A DNA stretch of 64,000 bases. Origin: Annulohypoxylon bovei var. microspora (lineage: Eukaryota > Ascomycota > Sordariomycetes > Xylariales > Hypoxylaceae). The DNA lies in the NCBI GenBank assembly GCA_022836615.1, contig MU405368.1, positions 1-64,000 on the forward strand, in the 5' to 3' direction. The notes below the pieces were generated by a model, which ran no database searches, had not been told where the DNA came from, and was given only the letters and a program-made list of their open reading frames with translations. Shown here piece after piece: positions 33,874-46,087 of this stretch (position 1 is the stretch's first letter; every line of letters starts with the position of its first letter). A program made the translations under genes and the position numbers.

Positions 33874-35478
33874 ATGATGAGGGAGCTTTGGGGTTGTTCA
33901 AGCTGTGTTGGACTCGTAGTGCTGGCGATCTTGACCCCTGCCACGATAGCTACCTCTTACGACGAGATATATGAGGTCCACATATGGGAAAAGAATCACA
34001 ATGTCTTTCGCCATCCTAAGCGCGAAGCTTCCTGCCAGGAATCAAATTATTATCTATGTTCAGCCTCGGTAAATGGCGGGTGCTGTCCTGAGGGCTACGC
34101 CTGCGCCGTATCGTCCTGCTATGCTACAACGGCAGGGCCAACATCGGCATGCGGAACTGAGGGATACTATAACTGCCCACTGACCGCCGGCGCGGGTGAG
34201 CTTACGCTAATTCTCATGCACATTTTGGAATACTTGAGACGGGCACTAATACTGTTTGTAGGGAATTGCTGTCCGGTAGGTTATATCTGTAACCGATCGG
34301 GCTGTCTGCCGCCGGCTGGAGTGTCGTCGGAATCTTGCGCGGCATCGTATTTCGCCTGCACGTCTTCTCCGTACGGCTGCTGTCCGAATGGCATGGTATG
34401 TGGCAGCTACTCTTGCTATGCGAGCAACCCGGCGACATTCGCGGTTAGTGATACGGTGACGACTACTAATTCGAAAGGAGACACGATCACGACGGTAGTC
34501 ACGAGCACGACAGTTATCACGCCAGGCCCGGACTCGTCAGCTACATCCGCCACTATCGCAGCCGTACCGAAACTAGTTGCCAGCACCGTCTCCAAGTTAC
34601 CATCCATCGAGACTGATACCAGCAGCAGTAGCAGTAGCGGCGGGGGCGGTGGCCTCACTCCATCCCAGATCGGTGGCATAATAGGGGGTGCTGTCGCTTT
34701 GCTTGTCGTCATAGTCGCAATTGCAGCAGTCGTCATCTGGCAACTCAAGCGCACTGAAAGGGCTACTAAAGCGGCCTCCGGATCCAGGCACGAATCCTCC
34801 AGCGGCCAGCCTCGCTCGCAGAAGTCGGGTTTCGGGCAACCTTCGATCTCGGAAGTAGATGGCCAGGATTCAATCGCTCGAGCCCGAAACGCGCACTTAC
34901 GATCCCTATCCGACGACTCTACCGTCGGTGAGCGATCGCCATCCCAAACACCTAATCTCTACGGCTCCAACACGTCGTCGACGCCTCCCGCCTGGCAGGG
35001 ATACTTCACGCGGCTACCTCCCTCCGACTCTTCCGACGGCCGTCAGTCGAGCTTGGATTCTTACGCGCGCCACGATAACGGCACCTACCCGCAACGAGTC
35101 AGTGTCGAATCCCAAGGAACACATACACACAGGCGCCAGACCAGCAACGCCAGCGAGCTCGACGGCAGCGCCAATAGCGTTTCGGAGCTGGACGCCAACG
35201 AGGCCAACGACCCGGCGCGACAACGGTCCAGCAGCATCACGCGAACCCCCGTCTCCCACGTCAGGCGGACGAGCGACCCTTCCGGCTCCTCGCGAGGCGC
35301 GCGCGGCGAAAACAGCACGGCAATAGGGAACCCTCTCGGGACGCTTTCCGAAGTAAACGAGCTGCACGGCTATTACGGGTCTCCGGATCTCGCGGTCGGA
35401 CAGACGGCCGCGAAGTTGTATCAGCAGAACGCGTCCGTGAATTCGTTACCGAGACAGAGTGCTCCAGGAGGGTCTTAG
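33874..35478 (+). CDS. Single-pass surface protein with three CCPxG cysteine modules
   Basis: Two exons, 33874-34195 and 34262-35478; the 66-nt intron is a multiple of three, so the frame also reads through. The spliced protein has 512 residues. A hydrophobic signal peptide is at 1-27 (CVGLVVLAILTPATIA). Three tandem modules follow, each C-x6/7-C-x6/8-CC-x4-C-x4-C: CQESNYYLC..GGCCPEGYAC, CGTEGYYNC..GNCCPVGYIC, CAASYFAC..GCCPNGMVC; 18 Cys in all. A Ser/Thr-rich stalk leads to a poly-Gly/Ser stretch and a TM helix (GGIIGGAVALLVVIVAIAAVVIW). The cytosolic tail of about 240 residues is disordered and Ser/Arg-rich. The architecture resembles fungal wall-stress sensors (WSC/Mid2-like), but the Cys spacing is not a WSC domain. 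The function is inferred only. Confidence 0.8.
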   Translation: MMRELWGCSSCVGLVVLAILTPATIATSYDEIYEVHIWEKNHNVFRHPKREASCQESNYYLCSASVNGGCCPEGYACAVSSCYATTAGPTSACGTEGYYNCPLTAGAGELTLILMHILEYLRRALILFVGNCCPVGYICNRSGCLPPAGVSSESCAASYFACTSSPYGCCPNGMVCGSYSCYASNPATFAVSDTVTTTNSKGDTITTVVTSTTVITPGPDSSATSATIAAVPKLVASTVSKLPSIETDTSSSSSSGGGGGLTPSQIGGIIGGAVALLVVIVAIAAVVIWQLKRTERATKAASGSRHESSSGQPRSQKSGFGQPSISEVDGQDSIARARNAHLRSLSDDSTVGERSPSQTPNLYGSNTSSTPPAWQGYFTRLPPSDSSDGRQSSLDSYARHDNGTYPQRVSVESQGTHTHRRQTSNASELDGSANSVSELDANEANDPARQRSSSITRTPVSHVRRTSDPSGSSRGARGENSTAIGNPLGTLSEVNELHGYYGSPDLAVGQTAAKLYQQNASVNSLPRQSAPGGS

Positions 35479-36351
35479 TTATTGCGACGTATCGTACGGG
35501 CCAAGGCCAAGGTCTCGTATTCGTTTCAACGTTTCAATGACGGCGTCATCAATACGCATACCTATAGGATCGATACTCGAATACTCGGATACTCGGGGGT
35601 AGTTTCACCGACTTGGTGTGTTGTAAAACAAGGGAGGAGGGGAAGGATTATGCCGAGGACACGCATGGTCTCTGCTTTCTGTAGCAAGGAATTTGGATGG
35701 CGTTTTATTGGGTATACCTTAGACATCCAGGTATGTACCTAGGCACTCACTCATCGTTCCAGGTATCTACATCTACCTTGGTAGGCACACGCGCGATTGT
35801 TCTTTTCAGCCTTGTACTAATATGAGTTGTGGCAGAAGAGAACATTAGCCCGAGTTAACGAGTTGGTTTAGCTACGGTTCGGGAGTTTGCAATAGCATGG
35901 CGCACATCGAGTTTGCGTTTCGTCGATGATACCTTCGCTCATTGTGGGTGGACTCGTTTAGTTTCGATTTGGTGCTTCAACATGCTTTACATACCTACCT
36001 GCTCACCTAGGTACCTAGTTAGTAATGATCAATTTTAATGCATTTACAATTCGAATTCTACCCGTAGAAGTCATAGTAAGTTAGGAGCCAGAATAGAGAT
36101 TGTAGACGTAGCTCTCATTACATCTTAAAAGCTATCAGAATCTCTTGAGGTGAACAAGAGCATGACGCTAGTACGCACGCACGCACGCAAGCTAACATTT
36201 CCATCCCCTCCCCTCCCCTATTGCTAGATCGCTCGTGTCCTCGTATATCCCGGGTATTCGTTCAACATCAAATTTGCTTCTTTTCTTTTCTTTTCTTTTC
36301 ATTTTTTTCTTTCTTTCTTTCCATACATCCTCAACTCGAGTAAACCCCAAC
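35479..36351. other. Intergenic, convergent
   Basis: Nothing coding seen. TACCTAGGTACC motifs lie at about 35735-35790 and 35990-36020, an ACGC tandem run near 36173-36190, and a T/C-rich tract at about 36275-36325 just 3' of the sugar transporter. Confidence 0.5.
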
Positions 36352-38023
36352 CTACGACTCGATCTCGGCCTTAACGGCCTTCTCGTCGCTAATCACGCCC
36401 GCCTCGCCGTTCTCCTCGTCGTCGGCGTGGCGGGTCAGCCCGACCTCGGTGGTGGAGAAGGCGTCGGCGGGGTCGCGGTAGGCGGGCACGAAGTTGACGG
36501 CGATGGCGTACGACGAGGCCAGGACGAAGAAGCACAGCGGCACGACCATGGCGAAGGCGGTGTTGCGCGCGTCGGCGGCGACGCCGGTCAGGGGGGGCAC
36601 GGCGGCGCCGCCCATGACGCCGGCGACGATCCAGCCGGACCCGCGCTTGGTGTGGCGGCCGAGCCCGCGCATGCCGAGGGCGATGATGGTCGGGAAGCAG
36701 ATGGACTCGAAGAACAGCGTCACGTACAGCATGGACATGCCGGTCCAGCCGCGCTGCGTGATGGACGGCGCGATGAAGACGATGCACATGATCAGGAAGA
36801 GGAGGAACACCTTCCGCGCGCGCACGTACCGCATTATGAACGAGCCGAAGAAGCGGCCGGCGGCGAAGCCTCCCTGCGCGCCCGCCAGCAGCTGCGCGGC
36901 CTTGGAGTCGTCGGCCGTGGGCTGCGTGTCGCGGATGTAGTTTATGAAGTAGCTGGCGATCGCGATCTGCGCGCCCGTGTAGCAGAACTGCGCGAACGCG
37001 GCGTGGAATAGGCGATACTGCTTCCAGAACGGCTTGTCGTCGGCATTAGCGTGCGTCTCAGTCGCCTGGAAGGCCATGTCGGCGTCGGTGATCTCGGGAA
37101 TTTCGGAGAGGAAGAATACGAAAGCGAGGACGAAGACGAAGATGGCGATGGCGATGTATACCCATTGCACATTCTTGAGCGCCGTCGCGTCGTCGAAGGC
37201 GAAGAAGACGTACGAGCCTAGCACGGGGGCCACGACAGTGCCGATTCCGTTGAAGGCTTGAGATATGTTGATGCGGATTTCAGCATATCGGGGCGGCCCG
37301 CAGACTTGTTGCTTATGTTAGCATCGGCTTCATCCGGACGAATTGGATGTGACCTACCGGTGATGTACGGGTTCGCCGCAGTTTCTAGGGATCCGAGACC
37401 GTTGCCGATGATGAAAATGGCCATGCAAAATCCGGCGAAGGACTTTGCCAGAATGCACGGGAAGGCAACCAATGCTCCAATGCCTATGATGTCTCTAGTT
37501 AGCGGAAGCTGCTCTACACTTTGATGAGCGAACCTCGATGAGCGAACGCGACATACCGTATAAGCAGAGACCCCATATGAACGTAGCTCGGTAACCATAG
37601 TGGCGCAAGATCCAATTGGCGTGACCGAGAGAGGCGAGAGGATAAGCACTGTACAAGACATTTAGCAGGTGGTAACGCACGTGTTCCCAAGGCTAGACAT
37701 ACCCGAAATATGCGGCTTGGAGACCGGAAGATCGCGACTTGGTGATGTTAAGCGTATTTTGGAAATGCTTATTTAACGTGTCGAGCAGACCTTGGCACTG
37801 TTAGCTCGGCATTGACTCGCCGTTGACTACCTAGCCATGGAATATAGCCGGCAGCCTTGGAGTGTTGTTGTTACGCACCATAACTGAAACCCCAGAGGAA
37901 GAAAAGAATGGTAACGAGACAGATGGGATATAGCGACTCTCTCAAAGTGAGCTCGGCAGCCTTGGTGCGCTGGTTGTCCTTCGCCCTGAGGGACCTTCTC
38001 TTGATAAATTCCTTGAAGCCCAT
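36352..38023 (-). CDS. MFS sugar:H+ symporter, FHS (L-fucose/glucose-galactose permease) family
   Basis: Five exons: 37879-38023, 37703-37790, 37557-37648, 37358-37483 and 36352-37304; 467 residues, all phases consistent. Family signatures: LYPICLVTILFFLWGFSYGLLDTLN at exon 1-2, QAAYFGAYPLASLGHANWIL, GNGLGSLETAANPYITVCGPP and ISQAFNGIGTVVAPVLG. Twelve TM helices are expected; the acidic tail is cytosolic. FucP-type carriers import fucose, glucose, galactose or related sugars with protons; the sugar is not predictable. An in-frame ATG at 38059 would add 12 residues, but 38023 (MGFKEFIKRRS) fits the family start that I recall. GC is high in the last exon, which causes long antisense frames. Confidence 0.9.
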
Positions 38024-40258
38024 CTTGCCAGCTGAGAATATCCGAAGCCTAACAAACAATATTTCAAAAGGCCTTTCGCGGTCGCGGTGTCACCTACAAT
38101 GAACGGTGTGACGAGTCTGGAACTTGGGCGTGTAAATGGCGGGAAGGATCCTGCTATTTAATTAGACGGTAATGTCGATATAAATGTACCTATTCCTTCT
38201 ACGCCACCGCATGGTCACCCCTTGGCCGCTGCGGTTGAACGGCTGTATCACCTACTTTCGTACCTACCTACCTACCTACCTACCTACCTACTCACCAGCA
38301 TTCCTTGCAGTCCCTGACAACATCCCAACCACGTTCGCCAAGGATTCTAGGATATCTGGGGTCTAAGATGTGGGGTGAATCTTGAACTTGGAGATTTGCG
38401 GAGTGTGGAGAGACCGCAATTAGCCCGAGGACCGAGTCTCTTCGCGGTCTAGCAGCTTGACAGAACGGTACTTAGGACCACTTAGGCTGGAAAACAGAAT
38501 GAAAAATCCGTCATAATGGCAATGGACCCAGCAGATCCTCCGTGACCGTCGTACACCTCATTGGTCGACGATCCGGCCGTGTCTCATGCCGTACGACCTT
38601 ATATTCCTTGTATCCCTGACCGTTCGATTTCGACTTGGAAGGATTCGGCGGAAATGTACCTTCGCGGAGAAGCTAACGGCACTGATGACCAAGTATCCCG
38701 GTAGTCTATAGGTAGTCTATAGGTAGTCTATAGGCAGTCTATAGGCAGGTATCTAGCGTGCCGGTAAACGTGAACGTATTCTGTAATACGTACGTGCGCT
38801 TCCCAGATATGTGCCTTGCATCTCTGGAGTCACTTCCTGTCGTGAATGTGTAATATTCAGACGATGCTTCCGTTGGCATTAGTTTCGCTCTAGGTCAATC
38901 TTTTTGGTAAAACTAGCTCATATATCATCCCATTCGTAGAAGGAGGCAAACGTGACGCCGGAGAAATCCGCGAGCCTGTTGCCAGCACAGCATTCGGTAG
39001 GAAACTATACCAATGACGCGGCTTGGCGGTTATCCTGACAAGCTTCACATTACTTACATAGAATGTTCTGTCGATCACGAAGGTCTGGAAGCTTAGATCA
39101 TGGAAGCTTAGACCATCCTGGAGACTGGAGATGCTGAGGGGTTTATCGACCCCGAACAGACCCCAAATACAACCCCACCGAAGTGCGAAGATACTGGAGA
39201 TGCGGAATTTCCCATCGCCCACCTGCCCGCGAGCTGTTGTGGGGAGGGTATTCGGACTCGAAAACTGTATCATCTTGCTTGAATTACATCATTGAGATGA
39301 AGCAGGAATCCACCCTCGATACTATATGTGGTAATGGAAAATTGGAGAGGCCCCGCAAAGTTGGGGAAGTCGTAGCAGGACGACGAACTCGTCAGGCTTG
39401 CTCAAGAGTCTGTTGTCTATCTCTATATCATAAGGTAGATGATGGAGTCGAAGGCAGAATTATATACTTTAGTAAGCGAAATCTTGAGTTATCGCCTTTC
39501 GTCGATGAGCTTCGAAGAAAAACGGCCCCTTGCATAGGTAGTGGGTAGGTGTACCCAATGCATTTTAGCCAGCCAAGACACGGCTGGGCATTGTCTCGGA
39601 GGGTCAGGGCTCGTAGAAGATATCAGGTATCTTCAATTGGATTAAGTTCAATATGATAAAAGGCCACGGATACCTTGAAGCTGTAATGATGATGCTTTGT
39701 GGTATGAGGTGAAGTCGTGAAAAATGAACTTTGCTAAGGTGAAGTGGATATAGTGGATATACGATTACTTAATCATAATATGCGATGGTATCGCTATAAC
39801 GGAGCCCCTCTTCCCCCTAATCGTCTTCCCCTTTCACTAAACTAGCCGCCAACCTAAAGATATCTACTAGCCTGGGGACAGTTCGTCATAGGCGCTAAGA
39901 ATTCAATTCACATTCTACCTAAAAGGAGACTAAGCAGTCACGGGGTTCATCGTCGCAATATTTTCTCCATACAACTAGTACTACAACTGTACTATGCAAC
40001 GGGGACAGTCCCGGACAGTCCCTCGATCAATCCACAGCCGGGGCGAAATATGGGTTGCTCAACTTGAAATCGGTCCGGCTTGAACTCTTGTGTTTCGAAC
40101 TAACCTGCTAACGTCGAGCGACGGTCTGGACCTTAATCTGCCGCAGAAATCTTCATGGCGTCAGTTGTAATTGTTGCAATTGCTGTAATTGTAATTGTCG
40201 ACATCAAAATCTACCATCTCCCTGCGCACTTGATTCTGGCCTGTTCGCTCTCAAAGGC
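38024..40258. other. Intergenic region (2.2 kb)
   Basis: No supported gene. It has a run of TACC repeats at about 38257-38291 and an 11-bp tandem repeat (GTAGTCTATAG x4, one base variant in the last copy) at 38701-38744. Open frames of 121-127 codons at 38890-39548 overlap on opposite strands and look random. Confidence 0.45.
38701..38744. repeat. 11-bp tandem repeat x4
   Basis: GTAGTCTATAG three times followed by GCAGTCTATAG, contiguous, in intergenic DNA. Confidence 0.85.
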
Positions 40259-41011
40259 CTAATATGGCACGTCACTGTACGGACACTCGAAGTTGGTGTA
40301 GCCGTAGCAGCTTAAGAACCCGTTCTTGGCGAATAGGAGATCATCTTTCGCGAAGGAAAGTCAGCTTTTGCGTCTAAGATCTTTCAAACATCCCCCGACC
40401 TGCCCGACCTGCTCGACCGGACGTACCAAGTTGAACGGCAGCCTCCTGCGTCCCTCCACCGAGATTCTCGCCTCTTCCGCAGGTACAGGCTAACATGTTC
40501 GAACCGTGGGCCGAGTAGAGGACACAGCTGCTGCAAGAGCTAAGGAAGTTACCCATCTTCTGCGCTCGTATGTTTCCTCCATCGTTGATGTAGCACCTTC
40601 GTCCGGGAGTATTCGTTAGTCACCTACCTACCTGCATACCTAAGTAGATAGATATATCGTACTAGATATATACCTAGGTACCTAGGTAATGTGTGTGTAA
40701 ATGCGGACGCGCTTGACTTACATGCTGAGATCTAGGAAGGAACAGCGCGATGCGTGAGGGTCTTTATACAGACCACCGCAAACTCCCCGGAGGTAGTAGA
40801 TGCCCGGTCTTATCTGAGAGTTTACTAGCCCTAAGCTATTGCTATCGCATTGGAGACGGATGTCCTTGATGGGAATACCGTCGCCGATGCCATGAGAGCT
40901 GGTGGTTGAATTTCTAGACACAATATCGTTTCGATGAACCCCGATCGCCGTTGATACCTTGGAACCAACGGACATGGAGAGAAGGACGAACAATATGGCA
41001 GTGGCTCGCAT
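40259..41011 (-). CDS. Secreted CVNH (cyanovirin-N homology) domain protein
   Basis: Three exons: 40722-41011, 40427-40596 and 40259-40344; 181 residues. A further in-frame ATG at 41053 would add 14 residues. The signal peptide is clear (MRATAILFVLLSMSVGSKVS). The mature part shows the CVNH pattern of two pseudo-repeats: IRLQCDSNSLGLVNS and ASRCSFLDLSMCYINDGGN, then AQKMGNFLSSCSSC and MLACTCGRGE, ending DDLLFAKNGFLSCYGYTNFE. CVNH domains bind mannose-type glycans in known members. The role here could be wall or host glycan binding, which is inference. The exon 1-2 border falls in LSM-CYIN and exon 2-3 in VQL-DDLL, and both joins restore the domain. Confidence 0.85.
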
Positions 41012-42591
41012 CTTGAATTTGCGGGTAGAATCCAGCAAGAGAGTAAATGTCAAGGTTGAGGATTTGCGGTTATTGGTGTAGCGATGACGTTGAAAGATCA
41101 GATGTTGAAATTACCTTAGGTGCCTACCCAGTAGCATATGTATACCTACGTGTTTGATGTCACAGGTTTATGAGAGGTAGGAACAACAGCAGCATGTGGT
41201 TGCTTCACCTTTAATCACATACACATTGTACCTGTGTGGCCATCTCAGCTTATGTAATTATTATATTGAAGTAATTAATTCGCCGTCACCTTTTAATTGA
41301 CTCATTCATACTCTGGAATAGGTACGTTCGGGAAGAGGGCATCATAGCCCATGTAACTACCTACCTATGCACTTTAATTAGTCGAAGTCCTATGTCGTTG
41401 AGCTATGGGAATAACAACTGGATAAGATATTGGTAGTAACCGAGCTGATCAAGTTCTACACTTTGATATACATACCTAGCCATGCAGGTGAGGTGTCCAT
41501 GGCTACCCCCGGATTGCTTTAATAAGCCGTGCCAATATGAAGGACCTATATGGACATTATTTGAGACACTATCTACTATAAGCTAGATGGCTTTATTAGA
41601 AAATAATCTTTCATTAGTCATCCAACCATGAAGTGACTATGTAGGTATGGGTTTGTTCAGGTTACCTATCGGCTGTGTTAATAATAAGGCTAGAAGCGCC
41701 GGGCTGATATCTGCTTATCCTTTGATAGAGCACTAGACAGCCGCTTGGATATGGAGTCGAGTCGCGGGGGAAGCCCTCCTGTCTATTACATTTAGGTAGG
41801 TACCTATGTAGTGGTGTATTTAGAGACCGCCTGAGACTGTCTCTGATTACCTGAAGTCACACCTTTGGATATTTCGGGTTATGTGACTCTTGAAGGTCTG
41901 TAGCTTCTGACTTGATTGTGGCATGCGCCGGAGTTTAACGGTGATAAGGTCGAGTTAGATACAGCCATTGCAACTTAACTTGACTCATTGGCGGTCCTAA
42001 ATGAATGGCGCCATTCCAGTAGGATTTGCTTGAGGTAAATCTTGTCAGAATTTTCTTAAGGACGTCCGAAATGGATGGGACAGTTGAAGGTTGACATAGA
42101 TCTATTAATAAAATTTCGGGATGAGGGTGTAGATGATAAGAACTTTTCAGCCACGTCGCGGTTAAATGGGATTTAGCATGTGCTTCCTTTCCCTATCGTC
42201 AGTGGTCGAATCCACTAGGTGGTGAGGCTTGGTGACTCCAGGGCTATCAATCGAGTATGAGATGTGGCTTAGGCGGACTTACCGGCGAATCAGCACCCGA
42301 AAAATTCCATCTTTGCCCTTTTTTCTGTTGCCGGATCCACTTTTCCCGCCATCTTCCGACGAAATTGATAATTGTTAATTTTTTTTAGTTGGCGCCGAAA
42401 CGTGAACAGCTTCTTTCCTACTCCTTCAACACTTCCTAAAAAGCCTCAAAGCTTCGCCATTCCCCCACCAAGATATCGTCAATTGGGTATCCTCTGTGAA
42501 CGACTTGAATCTTTCGTCGTTGCTTTTATAAATCTCCACTCATCCTAATTGTTTTATTTCTATTATCCTTTATCCCCACCTAGCATTCAAG
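41012..42591. other. Divergent intergenic region
   Basis: 1.58 kb between the CVNH gene (-) and phosphate carrier (+). No gene recognised. The carrier-proximal 250 bp are pyrimidine-rich, as in promoters and leaders of highly expressed fungal genes. Confidence 0.5.
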
Positions 42592-43845
42592 ATGGCTGCA
42601 GCAGCACCCGCCGAAAAGGCCGCCCCTCAACTTAGCGGTGTCTCCCTCTACTCCAGATTCGCCCTCGCCGGTGCCGTCTGCTGTTCCGTAACCCACGGTG
42701 GTCTTACTCCCATCGACGTGTAGGTGTTCAAGTCTCTTTTCGGCAATCTCATGCGCCAACAAGCGCTCGCACCTCGCACCGAACTAGTGGCATTTTGCGG
42801 GTCGAATTTATCGAATTTATCGAATTTATCGGATATTTATATTCGGTTTTCCTTACCTATATATATATGCGCCGGCATCGAATCATTAGTACCTCGACTA
42901 ATATGAACTGCGTATAGCGTCAAGACCAAGATCCAGCTCGACCCTGTTACCTACAACCGAGGTCTTCTCGGTGGCATCCGTCAGGTCGTCGCCAACGAGG
43001 GTGCCGGTGCCCTTCTGACCGGTGCCGGCCCTACCTTCGCCGGTTACTTCCTACAAGGCGCTTTCAAATTCGGCGGATATGAGTTCTTCAAGCAGCAGTC
43101 CATCAACTTGATCGGTCTCGAGAATGCCTCGCAATATCGAACAGGTGTCTACCTCGTCTCTTCCGCCTTCGCCGAGTTCTTCGCCGATATTGCTCTCTGC
43201 CCTCTCGAGGCTACCCGCATCCGTCTCGTCTCCGAGCCCACGTACGCCAGCGGCCTCGTGAGCGGTTTCAGCAAGATCCTGAAGCAGGAGGGTGCCGGCG
43301 CCTTCTACGCCGGCTTCGGTCCTATCCTCTTCAAGCAGTAAGCACAGCTCGCGTAGACCTAATTTAAAGACCTCCCGTGGGATGTTGACTTTTCGTAGGG
43401 TTCCTTACACCATGGCCAAGTTCGTCGTCTACGAGAAGGTTGCCGAGATCGTCTACCGATCATACCCCAAGAACGAGATGTCTAACGGTATGCAAACTAC
43501 CGTCAACCTGGGATCTGGTTTGATTGCCGGTTTCGCCGCCGCTCTCGTGTCTCAGCCCGCCGACACCATGCTTTCCAAGATCAACAAGACCAAGGGTCTG
43601 CCCGGTGAGAGCACCACCAGCCGCCTCATCAAGATCGCCAAGGAACTCGGTCTCCGCGGATCTTACACCGGTATCGGTGCCCGTCTCTTCATGGTCGGTA
43701 CTCTGACCGCCGGTCAATTCGCCATCTACGGTGGTACGTATCGCCCTCACGCTCAAGATTATGAATGCCAGAAAGCTGCTAATATGTTCTTATAGATATC
43801 AAGAAGGCCCTTGGTGCCACCGGCGGCGTAGAGATTTCGAAATAG
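42592..43845 (+). CDS. MIR1: Mitochondrial phosphate carrier
   Basis: Inner-membrane carrier that imports phosphate with protons for ATP synthesis. Four exons: 42592-42719, 42918-43337, 43399-43733 and 43796-43845; 310 residues, the usual length. Three Solcar repeats are visible with their signatures: THGGLTPIDVVKTKIQLDP, CPLEATRIRLVSEP and QPADTMLSKINKTKG. Also seen are GAGPTFAGYFLQGAFKFGGY and FAIYGDIKKALG near the C-terminus, typical of the PiC/Mir1 subfamily. Codon use is strongly biased to C-ending codons (GGT/GCC/CTC), as in highly expressed genes. The first intron (198 nt) carries a 10-bp tandem repeat. The symbol follows the yeast orthologue. Confidence 0.95.
42802..42831. repeat. 10-bp tandem repeat x3 inside the phosphate-carrier intron 1
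   Basis: TCGAATTTAT three times, within the intron 42720-42917. Confidence 0.85.
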
Positions 43846-44807
43846 ACGGTTCTCGACCTCGATAGACGATGGATATAATGAATAAATGGACGATACTACC
43901 TTAATGCATGGACCATTCACCATATAATGATTTGTGCATTTTGGGGGCGGCGTCGTCGTTTTTCACGTCTGGCAGCTTGGCGTTGATTCCCGGTAAAAGC
44001 TGCTTTTCCTTTTCTTTTTGCATTAGACTAGATGGTACCGGACTGGACTTGCAGGCTTCTCTTAAGGGTGTCATCTGTAGTGAGGTTTTGGGGATGCCTC
44101 AAGCTTCAGATCCGGCCAGTCGTAGATGCATAGAGCATAGACGGGATGCATCTAGAAGCATAAGACGATACTTCCTGATGGAGGTTGTATGATAGACTAG
44201 TTCATATTGTTCAAGTTTTCGTCTAGAAACACCACACCACTCCTCTTTACTACGGTCGGGTTTATGTATAGTAATGACAAACGTATGATTGCAATGCATA
44301 GTCGTAAGGTTGTCAGAGGTGTCAGGTGTCAGGTGTCAGGTGTTAGATGTGTTAGAGGTGTTTAATGAGGATGTCAGACGAATATCAAGCCGTGAGCCGC
44401 TGTAGTTGCATAATAGGGGTAAGACGATTGGTCGAGCTTACGTAACACTGCATATCTGACATATCTGATTTAACCCTTGTACATTTCTAGGTGTGCTATT
44501 TTAGGTAATAAGATCTGTAGATCTAATGCCTCGGCTTTTGACCTGGATCTCCGCATTGTTTGTACGTCCTTGCATGGAAACTGTCCGGGCCAACAGCTCA
44601 GGGGACCTCGGAGGATGGCCAGCTGCGAAGTTGATACAACATCGACTTCACCAGGGCAGGGGATGAAAGATATGCGAATCTTGTCGCATCAATGTCCAAT
44701 CCCTTCGCTATTAGCTACATAGGTAGATAATAAGAACGGAAATAGCTACAGAAACAGCTATAGAAGCAGCTACGGAATATATATTGCTAATTGTTATCAA
44801 CCATACC
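43846..44807. other. Intergenic region
   Basis: Nothing coding seen. A 7-bp tandem repeat AGGTGTC (three exact, fourth with one change) is at 44317-44344. Confidence 0.5.
44317..44344. repeat. 7-bp tandem repeat x4
   Basis: AGGTGTC three times and AGGTGTT once, intergenic. Confidence 0.8.
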
Positions 44808-45880
44808 ATGTCCGACGCAGCGCAACGAAGAGTCCAGGCTCTGGGAAACCAGATTTCCCCGCCGAATTCCACCTCGTCCTCATCCCTTTCCTCCTCGGAA
44901 ATCCCCGAGATCAAGAAGATCGCCGGCAAATCCGCGGGTCCGCGAGTTGAAGGCAAGGTGGTCATCGTTACGGGGGCGAACTCGCTGCTGGGGATCGGGC
45001 GGGCGAGCGCGCATCAGTTCGCCGAGAACGGCGCGAAGGCCGTGTATATCTGCGACTTCGACGACACGTACCTCGCGGCGCACAAGAAGGAAATCGAGAC
45101 GCTGTACCCCGGGGTCGACGTGCACGTGCGACAATTCGACGCCGCGGACGAGAAGGCCGTGAAGGCGGTCGTGGATCACGCGCTGGATACATACGGAAGG
45201 TTAGACGTGTTCTTCGCGAACGCGGGGGTCGTTGGCCCGCATTCGCTATTCACAGATGTGGAAAAGGACGACTTTATGAAGGTGTTCGATACAAATGTCG
45301 CCAGGTCCGTCTTCTCCCTTTCCCCTCTATTTTCCCCTATATGAATTCCCCCTAGACATCCATAGTAAGAAAAAAAGAGAGAGAGAAAAAGAAAGTATCC
45401 TAACCCCAACCCCCCACGAACAGCGTATTCCTCGCAGCCAAACACGCCGCCCCCGCCATGTGCAAAACCTCGTCCTCGAAGCCCGCGTCGTCGGGTAGCA
45501 TCATCGGCACGGCCTCCGTCGCGGGCCTGCGGTCCAACGCGGGCTCGACGCCGTACGCGGCCTCCAAGGCGGCCGTCATCTCGCTCGCCCAGACCCTCTC
45601 GTACCAGCTCTCCGGCACCGACGTCCGCGTCAACGCCATCTGCCCGGGCCTGATCGAGACGGGGATGACGGCGCCGACGTTCGAGGCCGCGCGCGCCCGC
45701 GGCACCCAGCGCAAGATCGGCCAGCTGAACCCGCTGAAGAGGGGCGCCGTCGCCGACGAGGTCGCACGTGTGGCCCTGTTCCTGGCGAGCGACGAGTCGA
45801 GCTATGTTAACGGCCAGGCTTGGGCTGTGGATGGCGGGTTAAGCGCTGGACATCCTTATGTGTTGGGTAAGATGGCTTAG
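44808..45880 (+). CDS. Short-chain dehydrogenase/reductase (classical SDR)
   Basis: NAD(P)-dependent oxidoreductase of 317 residues, two exons: 44808-45304 and 45424-45880 (119-nt intron). The N-terminal 45 residues are a Ser-rich extension. The Rossmann glycine motif TGANSLLGIG is at 55-64. The NAG motif is in FFANAGVVG, the catalytic Ser197 in IGTASVAGL, and Tyr210/Lys214 in PYAASK; the spacing is canonical. The end DESSYVNGQAWAVDGGLSAG is typical of the family. An acidic residue in CDFDDT after the second strand suggests NAD preference (inference). Substrate unknown. An upstream in-frame ATG at 44784 is possible. Confidence 0.9.
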
Positions 45881-46087
45881 GTGTTGAAATATCGAAATAT
45901 GCCTACCTAGGTAACCACCTATACCTAAGGTATAGCTAGCGAGAAGTTGTATTTATATTCGCAGCATGTACCTAGGTACCTATATCAAGGCTATGGAGTA
46001 TGTAGGTACCTATCTAATCTAAAACAATCGTAACAGTAAAGTTAGCATCAACTCTAGATCTCGTCCTTCGACAAGAATGCATTTGTA

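Noticed and set aside
36235..37011. Plus-strand frame of 258 codons
   Set aside because: Antisense to the well-supported sugar transporter exon; composition (Gly/Glu/Asp/Val runs) reflects GC-rich codons of the real gene.
38890..39548. Two overlapping opposite frames of 121-127 codons
   Set aside because: No recognisable domain, no splice-supported extension, and mutual overlap; treated as chance.
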